Shown: positions 58,198 through 64,000 of the stretch, in pieces | How positions within the stretch are numbered: the first letter of the stretch is position 1 | Layout: every line of letters starts with the position of its first letter | Assembly (NCBI GenBank): GCA_015064885.1 | Contig: SVRJ01000002.1 | Span: 1-64,000, forward strand | DNA: 64,000 nucleotides | Reading direction: 5' to 3' | Source of the DNA: Oscillospiraceae bacterium | GTDB lineage: Bacteria; Bacillota; Clostridia; Oscillospirales; CAG-272 | The notes under the pieces: generated by a model | The model's database searches: none | The model's input: the letters and a program-made list of their open reading frames with translations, nothing else | What the model was told of the DNA's origin: nothing | Translations under genes and position numbers: made by a program

Positions 58198-59007
58198 ATG
58201 GAACTTAAATTTTATGATTCGGGGATCGCGTGCTATGAATCGCAAAAGCTTGGATGTAAAAATGCATTTTTTACACGTCTGGGCGGAGTATCGCATGGAA
58301 GCACCGCTTCACTTAATCTCGCCTTTGGCCGCGGAGATGACAGGGATACCGTTCTTCGCAATCTTGCTCTGTGCGCAGAGGCAAAGGGCTTCTCGGCAGA
58401 GGATATAATTTCATGTCCGCAGATCCATTCCACGGAGATTCTTTCCGTTAATGAAAGCCACAGAGGACTCGGATACTTCAGGGAATCGGACATTTCCTGC
58501 GACGGGTATATTACAGATAAAAATCGAATAGTGCTCGGTGTAAAGACGGCGGACTGCGTGCCGATACTTATGAGTGCAAAGAAGGATGGCAAAGTGGTTG
58601 CGGTAGCGGCAGTACACGCAGGCTGGCGGGGAAGCGTAAACGGAATTGCTCCAAAGGCGGCAGAAAAGCTTATGGCACTCGCCGGGGTGTCGCCAAATGC
58701 CGTTTTTATTGCCATCGGGCCTTCTGCTTCAAGCTGCTGTTATGAGGTTGGAGAAGAAGTTTACGCTGAAGCATCTGAAAATTTTGGTGCCGTAAGAGCG
58801 GATAAATATTTTTATGCAAAGTCAAACGGTAAGTATATGGTCGATCTTAAGGGCTTTAATGCTTCGCTTCTTTACTCGCTGGGCATACCGTATGAAAATA
58901 TGGACATAAGCGAGATGTGTACCATATGTGAGGAGAGATATTTCTATTCACACAGGCGCGACGGCGACGACAGAGGTACTCATCTGAATATAATTACTAT
59001 TGATTAA
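58198..59007 (+). CDS. pgeF: Peptidoglycan editing factor PgeF (laccase-domain, YfiH family)
   Basis: The 269-residue protein has the YfiH/DUF152 signature: FFTRLGGVSHG near the N-terminus, CPQIHSTEI, KTADCVPIL and VHAGWRGSVNGI, which hold the His and Cys zinc ligands, and the C-terminal FYSHRRDG. PgeF removes wrong residues from cytoplasmic peptidoglycan precursors; older annotations call it polyphenol oxidase. It fits the cell-wall theme of the region. AGGAG precedes the ATG. Confidence 0.93.
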   Translation: MELKFYDSGIACYESQKLGCKNAFFTRLGGVSHGSTASLNLAFGRGDDRDTVLRNLALCAEAKGFSAEDIISCPQIHSTEILSVNESHRGLGYFRESDISCDGYITDKNRIVLGVKTADCVPILMSAKKDGKVVAVAAVHAGWRGSVNGIAPKAAEKLMALAGVSPNAVFIAIGPSASSCCYEVGEEVYAEASENFGAVRADKYFYAKSNGKYMVDLKGFNASLLYSLGIPYENMDISEMCTICEERYFYSHRRDGDDRGTHLNIITID

Positions 59008-59012
59008 ATGAT

Positions 59013-59044
59013 GCTCCCTTTGTATATAAGAAGGGAGCTTATTT
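59013..59044 (+). terminator. Terminator of pgeF
   Basis: GCTCCCTT pairs with AAGGGAGC, followed by TTATTTTTATTT. Confidence 0.85.
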
Positions 59045-59117
59045 TTATTTATAAGTTAGTTCGCGTATGAGTCCGGGTGAGGAACTGTCCGCGAGAGACC
59101 GTGCCGCTGTGGAATAA

Positions 59118-59169
59118 GAAAAAAATCGAGCTTTTCACCTTCCCGAGGGAGAGAGCAAAAGCCCGATTT
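59118..59169 (-). terminator. Terminator of solute-binding gene 4
   Basis: On the minus strand AAATCGGGCTTTT pairs with AAAAGCTCGATTT and a run of seven T follows. The stretch 59046-59117 between the two terminators holds no feature I recognise. Confidence 0.8.
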
Positions 59170-59182
59170 GAGTTTGTAAACT

Positions 59183-60646
59183 TTAAGAATAATATTTTTT
59201 AAGCTCTGTTGTTATAGCCTTCAGATTTTTACTTGTCAGTATTTGAGAAAGGTCTGTGGAAGGATCAATGGCATATAAGCGCATGCTGTCAAATAAGACC
59301 GATTTGAAAGAGCCTGAGAGAGATACTGCACCGGCAGCAAAATTAAATCTTATGTTGTCTGTAAGCGATTTTATTACCTCGATCGCGCTCAGATCCGGGA
59401 GAAAGTAAGCGGCATAGTGGAAAGTAGCACAGTCTAAAAGCCACTTGTATGACGCCGCATTGAGCGCGCTTATCGCAATCGACGTCATTTCCGCCTTTGT
59501 GGTGTTTGAAGGAACCATCAAGCACGCCGCAGAGTTGTTTATCGGAGTAACATAGCTGTCTGCCTCAAGATATTTGGGCATGGGAGCGATACCCCACATT
59601 ACCTTGTCGTCATAAATCTCTTCAATGTCCGAAAGAATACCAAACCTGAATGCAGCATCACCGCGTTCAAAAACAGAAAAATCATTATCCGTGTTTACAT
59701 CGGAAAGCCCTCCGTAAAGAAGTGAGGATAAGTAAGACGAGGCCTGTGTGATCGTCGAACGTGCTACCGTTTCATTTATAGAGATCGTAGTTCCGTAGCC
59801 TGTTGCAAAGAACGAGCATCCCGACATCTCGAGTGCAATGAGATCGGCATCCAGTGAAGGCGAGATCATAGAGTTAAGCTCACATGTGCGTATTATCTCG
59901 TTGTAGCGCTCTATGGTAAATTCACCGCAAAGGATCTCGTTGTAAAGATCTATTCCGGCGTCGGCGAGAAGAGTCTTGTTGAAATAAGTAACAGCGATGT
60001 CTTCCGGAGTAACAGAGGAGTAACCGACAGAGAAGTAGATGTCGTTTCCTGCGGAATTTACGGATGAAAAATATGGCGCAGCGTGTGCAGGCTTTGTGTC
60101 GAAAAAGGCAAGTGTTCTCATATTTTTTATGAGACCGCTTGTAATATACCTTCCCGTATCTCGAATCGGAACCGAAAGAAGATCCGAATACGTATTCCCA
60201 CTTGCAAGAGTGCTCTTGTATTCCTCAAAAAGCGTAGAGTTATCTACAGAAATTACGGTTATGTTGAAGCCGTATCTGCTTTTAATTTTTTCATACCTTT
60301 CGTAAAGAGCCTCGCTGTAAACGTTGTTTTCAACAAGCTGATGAGAAAATGCCTTCGTGGCGTCCGCAATAAATAACGTGCTTCCGGTGAAATCAAGGTG
60401 AATTACATTCTCAAGCATAGCGTCTGCTTCGCTCTCGCGTATTACCCATTCCTGAGGATCGGGAAAGGTGGGCGGGATCTGAGGCTCAAGCTCTGTAGAA
60501 GGGTCTGTCTCGTCAAATCCGGCTGTCGTGCCCGCATGTGTGCTTTCAGGCGTTGTCACAGTGTCCGAATTGATCTTTATAAGCCCGCATGAGGAAAGTG
60601 ATAATATAAGTATGCATAATATCACGGTAAAGCTTATTGTTTTCAT
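59183..60646 (-). CDS. Extracellular solute-binding lipoprotein, distant paralog 4
   Basis: The 487-residue protein has a lipoprotein signal (FTVILCILILSLSSC, Cys at about 20), a Thr/Pro/Glu linker and a family 1 type binding body. It shares the layout of the three tandem paralogs but its sequence is much more diverged, with blocks such as YGFNITVISVDN and MWGIAPMPKYLEAD at matching positions. No permease or ATPase gene is near. It lies downstream of the VanY-like gene, which ends in its own terminator, so it is probably transcribed separately. Confidence 0.82.
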   Translation of the reverse strand: MKTISFTVILCILILSLSSCGLIKINSDTVTTPESTHAGTTAGFDETDPSTELEPQIPPTFPDPQEWVIRESEADAMLENVIHLDFTGSTLFIADATKAFSHQLVENNVYSEALYERYEKIKSRYGFNITVISVDNSTLFEEYKSTLASGNTYSDLLSVPIRDTGRYITSGLIKNMRTLAFFDTKPAHAAPYFSSVNSAGNDIYFSVGYSSVTPEDIAVTYFNKTLLADAGIDLYNEILCGEFTIERYNEIIRTCELNSMISPSLDADLIALEMSGCSFFATGYGTTISINETVARSTITQASSYLSSLLYGGLSDVNTDNDFSVFERGDAAFRFGILSDIEEIYDDKVMWGIAPMPKYLEADSYVTPINNSAACLMVPSNTTKAEMTSIAISALNAASYKWLLDCATFHYAAYFLPDLSAIEVIKSLTDNIRFNFAAGAVSLSGSFKSVLFDSMRLYAIDPSTDLSQILTSKNLKAITTELKKYYS

Positions 60647-60693
60647 AAATATGGGCTCCGTTCTGTGTGGTGCAATGAGTTGCAGTGATCAAA

Positions 60694-60729
60694 TAAAAAG
60701 GAACGCCTTGCATATCGGTAAGGCGTTCC
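60694..60729 (-). terminator. Terminator of the VanY-like gene
   Basis: GGAACGCCTT and AAGGCGTTCC form a 10-bp stem, followed on the minus strand by TTTTTATTT. Confidence 0.88.
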
Positions 60730-60738
60730 AAGCTGATG

Positions 60739-61875
60739 TCAGTCAAGCGTTACCGTTACGATATATCCTCCGATGTTGTCTCCCGATACCTCATATGGAA
60801 GAGCCTCGGGAACGGGAACGGAAGTTATATCCCCTGCACTTGCAACATAATATATTTCGTATTTGTGTCCGTCGTCGGCAGTTACCTGATAGTGCTCACC
60901 GTCAAACGTGTACTTTGATATAGCGTTGAGATATTCCTCAAGACAGAGATTGTTCTGTACCATGTTGTATGCGTGAACGTATCCTACGTATCTGTACATT
61001 CCGATAGCCTCGGGGCTTCCCGTAATAGCTACCTTTGATGCGGGAAATCTCTTTATAAAGCCGTATTTGTAGGAATTGTTCTCAAACCATTCTGCAAGAA
61101 CAGGTCCGCTTGCATACTTATCGTGATCAAATTCGTATATCTTGTTGTCGTCTGTCCATCCAATGAGATATACAGCCATACCGGTGTTGAAATCAGAGCA
61201 TCCTCCCGGGAAATTTGACTGGTTGCTCGTGTAGAGAGCCTGCTGCTCGTCAAAGGTCCTGTAAGCACCTGTAGCACTGACACAGAGGTCGTTTATCTTT
61301 GTAGCTGCAAAATTTGCATCTGTCATTTCGTAGAGCTTTATGGATACGGAAGGAAGAAGCTGAACGTTTGAAGCTCTGAAATAGAGTGACTTTGATTCCT
61401 TAGGCTTGTAGTTGGCTATTCTGTCAAGCTTTGCTGTCATGTCCGTAGGAGCGATGAAAGGGTGCTCACTGTTGACAAGAATAAGAGAACCCGAATACAT
61501 CTGAGCCTTTGTATAATTCTTGTAGACTGTCTTGAAGGCAGGCTCGGTAACTACGGGTGTCGTGACCGGCGGTTCTGTCTGACCGGGTGTGGTAACGTCG
61601 GGAGTTGTAACCGAAGGTGACGTCGTAACTGAAGGAGTAGTTATGTCTGAAGGGTCTGTTGTTATACTCGGATCATCTGAAGGGATGTTGCTTCCGAGGT
61701 TTTCACTTATATCAAGAATAACGAGCCAGAGTATTGCAGTGAGTATGGCAATAAGCAGAAGAAAAACAGTAAGCACAGCGCATTTCTGAATATTTCTTTT
61801 CTTCACTCTCTCGTTTCGCAGCTCTATATTTCTTTTATTGAATTCGTTAAGTCCGTTGTTTTTGTTATCGTTCAT
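60739..61875 (-). CDS. VanY-like (M15) membrane protein without metal ligands
   Basis: The ATG at 61875 follows AAGGAG by eight bases. The 378-residue protein has a basic N-terminus, one membrane segment (about 33-57), a Thr/Pro linker (about 66-112) and a D-Ala-D-Ala carboxypeptidase VanY-like domain (about 135-325). In active enzymes zinc is held by SxHxxGxAxD and WHxR motifs. Here the first reads SDFNTGMAVY (His to Phe229, Asp to Tyr236) and the second IGMYRYVG (His to Met293). The fold landmarks AYRTFDEQQALY and YKYGFIKRFP are kept. It is probably a non-catalytic cell-wall-binding protein. Confidence 0.8.
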   Translation of the reverse strand: MNDNKNNGLNEFNKRNIELRNERVKKRNIQKCAVLTVFLLLIAILTAILWLVILDISENLGSNIPSDDPSITTDPSDITTPSVTTSPSVTTPDVTTPGQTEPPVTTPVVTEPAFKTVYKNYTKAQMYSGSLILVNSEHPFIAPTDMTAKLDRIANYKPKESKSLYFRASNVQLLPSVSIKLYEMTDANFAATKINDLCVSATGAYRTFDEQQALYTSNQSNFPGGCSDFNTGMAVYLIGWTDDNKIYEFDHDKYASGPVLAEWFENNSYKYGFIKRFPASKVAITGSPEAIGMYRYVGYVHAYNMVQNNLCLEEYLNAISKYTFDGEHYQVTADDGHKYEIYYVASAGDITSVPVPEALPYEVSGDNIGGYIVTVTLD

Positions 61876-61952
61876 CAACTTCACTCCTTCGTAATAGATT
61901 CTTTGAATGGGGAGGGAGCATGTCCGTCCCCATTTTCAAAACGTTTCGGATA

Positions 61953-64000
61953 TTACTCGGCGTCCTTGATTGAGAAGTCCATGCGGCCCTTCTTGTCAAG
62001 TCCGATGTATTTTACTTTTACTACGTCTCCGAGATTAAGAACGTCCTCTACCTTTTCGATTCTTTCCTTAGCGATCTTGGAGATGTGAACGAGACCTTCC
62101 TTGCCGGGAGCGTATTCAACGAAGGCACCGAATTCCTTGATTCCGGTTACCTTACCTGTGTATACGGTACCTTCAACAGGCTCGAATACTATGGCCTCGA
62201 TAGTAGCCTTAGCCGCATCGGCGGAAGCACGGTTAACAGCAGCGATGAATATTGTTCCGTCATCGTTGATGTCTACCTTAGCACCCGTGTCTGCAACGAT
62301 CTTCTGAATTACTTTTCCGCCTGAGCCGATAACCTCTCTTATCTTGTCAGGGTGGATTTTCATAGTGATCATCTTGGGAGCGCATTCGTTTACGTCAGCT
62401 CTGGGAGCGGGAATAGCCTTGAGAATTACCTCGTCAATGATGTAATCTCTGCCCTTGTGCGTAACTGCAAACGCTTCTTTAATTATCTCGGGTGTAAGAC
62501 CGTTGATCTTAAGGTCCATCTGAATGGATGTGATACCCTTGTGAGTACCTGCAACCTTGAAGTCCATATCGCCGTAGAAGTCTTCAAGTCCCTGAATGTC
62601 TATCATGGTCATCCATCTGTCACCCTCTGTGATAAGACCGCAGGAGATACCTGCAACGGGAGCCTTTATCGGAACGCCCGCATCCATAAGAGCGAGAGTG
62701 GATCCGCAGACAGAAGCCTGAGATGTGGAACCGTTGGAAGAAACGACCTCGCTTACAAGGCGGATAGCGTAGGGGAATTCCTCCTCAGAGGGAAGAACGG
62801 GAACGAGAGAGCGCTCAGCCAATGCGCCGTGACCGATCTCACGTCTTCCGGGGCTTCTGGAGGGCTTAGCCTCGCCTGTGGAGAAGCCGGGCATGTTGTA
62901 GTGGTGAATGTATCTCTTGCTTGTCTCATTGTCGATACCGTCGAGCATCTGAGCCTCGCCGAGAGTACCGAGAGTGGCCATAGTAAGAACCTGTGTCTGA
63001 CCTCTTGTGAAGAGGCCGCTTCCGTGTACATTCTTGAAGAGACCTGCCTCAGCGGCGAGAGGTCTGATCTGGTCGAGTCTTCTTCCGTCAACTCTCTTCT
63101 TGTCTTCAAGAAGCCAACGGCGGACGATCTTCTTCTGCATCTTGTAGAGAAGCTCTTCCATTATTGTGGGAAGCTCGGGATATTCTTCGCTGAACTTTTC
63201 GATTATAGCGTCATAAATGGGAGCAACTCTTGCGTCTCTGACCGTCTTGTCATCTGTGTCAAGAGCGAACATAAGATCCTTTTCGCAGAAAGCAAAGATC
63301 TTGTCAAACATTTCGTGGTCGAGCTCGCATGAGGGGTACTCAAACTTGGGCTTGCCGATCTCGTCAACGATGCCGTTGATGAAAACGATAAGATCCTTGA
63401 TCTCGTCGTGCGCCTTCATAATAGCCTCGAACATAGTGTCGTCGTCTACTTCCTTAGCCCCTGCTTCGATCATAACGACCTTCTTTTCACTTGCGGCAAC
63501 AGTAAGCTCAAGATCGCTTACCTTTCTCTCTGCCTCTGTGGGGTTGATAACGATCTTGCCGTCAACAAGACCTACAAAAACGCCGCCTATAGGACCGTTC
63601 CACGGAATATCGGAGATGGAAAGAGCTACCGAAGCACCGATCATGGCTGTGATCTCGGGAGAACAGTCGTTGTCTACCGAGAGAACTGTAAGGCTTATAG
63701 CAACGTCATTGCGGAGATCCTTGGGGAAAAGGGGACGGATAGGTCTGTCGATAACACGGGAAGTGAGAATAGCCTTCTCAGAGGGCTTTCCTTCTCTCTT
63801 GAGGTAGCCGCCGGGGATCTTTCCTGCAGCGTACATTCTCTCCTCAAAATCAACAGAAAGGGGAAGAAAATCGATTCCGTCACGGGGACGAACGGATGCG
63901 GTAGCGCAAGCGAGGATAGCTGTTTCACCGTATCTTACGAGAACAGAACCGTTTGCGAGACCTGCGAGCTTGCCACTCTCGATAACGAGAGGTCTGCCGG
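61953..64000 (-). CDS. pnp: Polyribonucleotide nucleotidyltransferase, 5' end beyond window
   Basis: The frame is open to the right edge; the ATG at 63836 is internal, since the residues before it (ILACATASVRPRDGIDFLPL) are conserved PNPase sequence. About 682 residues are visible: two RNase PH-like domains with the helical linker between them, a KH domain (HPDKIREVIGSGGKVIQKI) and a C-terminal S1 domain (GKVTGIKEFGAFVEYAPGKEGLVH, read in two parts). PNPase degrades RNA from the 3' end using phosphate. Only about ten N-terminal residues are missing. The adjacent VanY-like gene follows after 77 bases. Confidence 0.97.
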   Translation of the reverse strand, partial: GRPLVIESGKLAGLANGSVLVRYGETAILACATASVRPRDGIDFLPLSVDFEERMYAAGKIPGGYLKREGKPSEKAILTSRVIDRPIRPLFPKDLRNDVAISLTVLSVDNDCSPEITAMIGASVALSISDIPWNGPIGGVFVGLVDGKIVINPTEAERKVSDLELTVAASEKKVVMIEAGAKEVDDDTMFEAIMKAHDEIKDLIVFINGIVDEIGKPKFEYPSCELDHEMFDKIFAFCEKDLMFALDTDDKTVRDARVAPIYDAIIEKFSEEYPELPTIMEELLYKMQKKIVRRWLLEDKKRVDGRRLDQIRPLAAEAGLFKNVHGSGLFTRGQTQVLTMATLGTLGEAQMLDGIDNETSKRYIHHYNMPGFSTGEAKPSRSPGRREIGHGALAERSLVPVLPSEEEFPYAIRLVSEVVSSNGSTSQASVCGSTLALMDAGVPIKAPVAGISCGLITEGDRWMTMIDIQGLEDFYGDMDFKVAGTHKGITSIQMDLKINGLTPEIIKEAFAVTHKGRDYIIDEVILKAIPAPRADVNECAPKMITMKIHPDKIREVIGSGGKVIQKIVADTGAKVDINDDGTIFIAAVNRASADAAKATIEAIVFEPVEGTVYTGKVTGIKEFGAFVEYAPGKEGLVHISKIAKERIEKVEDVLNLGDVVKVKYIGLDKKGRMDFSIKDAE

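Noticed and set aside
59046-59117. Structured RNA such as RNase P or tmRNA
   Set aside because: A GAGTCCGGG stretch caught attention, but the segment is far too short and lacks the conserved helices of either RNA.
61900-61936. Terminator of pnp
   Set aside because: AATGGGG/CCCCATT can pair but no T-run follows on the minus strand.
63695-63836. pnp starting at the ATG 63836
   Set aside because: The residues upstream in the same frame are conserved PNPase sequence and the frame stays open to the window edge.
1-64000. CRISPR array, insertion sequence or prophage
   Set aside because: No regularly spaced short repeats, transposase, integrase or phage structural genes were found.

Overview
The window looks like chromosome of a Gram-positive, low-to-mid GC Clostridia-type Firmicute, probably an uncultured gut lineage. 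The evidence is the gene set (rex, whiA, DnaD and DnaI-type helicase-loader genes, an OadB-type sodium pump, a SpoIID-family protein, a class A penicillin-binding protein, QueT, many lipoproteins with Thr/Pro-rich linkers), strong AGGAGG ribosome-binding sites and many TTGACA-N17-TATAAT promoters. There is no rRNA, CRISPR array, insertion sequence or prophage. One tRNA (Leu, anticodon TAG) is present. The assignment is inferred from gene content; no database search was possible.

Layout. 1-3.0 kb: 3' end of a BspA-type leucine-rich-repeat protein, a polytopic membrane protein and an SPFH/zinc-ribbon protein. 3.0-7.2 kb: an AT-rich accessory stretch of orphan small genes and decayed gene ends, including a 97-bp direct repeat that carries a gene 3' end plus its terminator. 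7.2-9.7 kb: a TetR-ABC exporter operon with a palindromic operator. 9.7-12.6 kb: a tiny promoter-ORF-terminator unit, tRNA-Leu, an HPr-like protein with Cys at position 15, a secreted two-repeat protein, and a 139-bp cloverleaf-shaped palindrome. 12.6-20.3 kb: a ten-gene minus-strand operon running from galU to a DnaI-like helicase loader, with dCMP deaminase, a phosphatase, rimI, a nucleoside hydrolase, tsaD, rex and a DnaD-like gene. 20.3-21.0 kb: queT with a structured leader that can sequester its own ribosome-binding site. 21-31.3 kb: a carbohydrate-related island (SGNH esterases, a beta-helix glycosidase, three tandem paralogous solute-binding lipoproteins without permeases). 31.4-36.7 kb: a YgiQ-type radical SAM protein, a PHP phosphatase, small proteins, and an orphan OadB/OadG-like pair. 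36.7-48.1 kb: a nine-gene minus-strand operon (Gfo/Idh/MocA, coaE, degenerate transglycosylase, M18 peptidase, prfA, tsaC, topoisomerase A subunit, coiled-coil protein, SpoIID-like). 48.3-54.4 kb: a HAD-MurB fusion, whiA and dnaE. 54.4-64 kb: a class A PBP, pgeF, a fourth solute-binding lipoprotein, a VanY-like protein that has lost its metal ligands, and pnp running off the right edge.

The main themes are cell-envelope construction (MurB, PBP, PgeF, SpoIID-like, VanY-like, SLT-like), translation and tRNA modification (TsaD, TsaC, RimI, PrfA, QueT), replication (DnaD/DnaI-like, DnaE, topoisomerase) and surface sugar capture. The most unusual items are the cloverleaf palindrome, the queT leader, the Cys15 HPr-like protein, the HAD-MurB fusion and two peptidoglycan-enzyme folds with missing catalytic residues.
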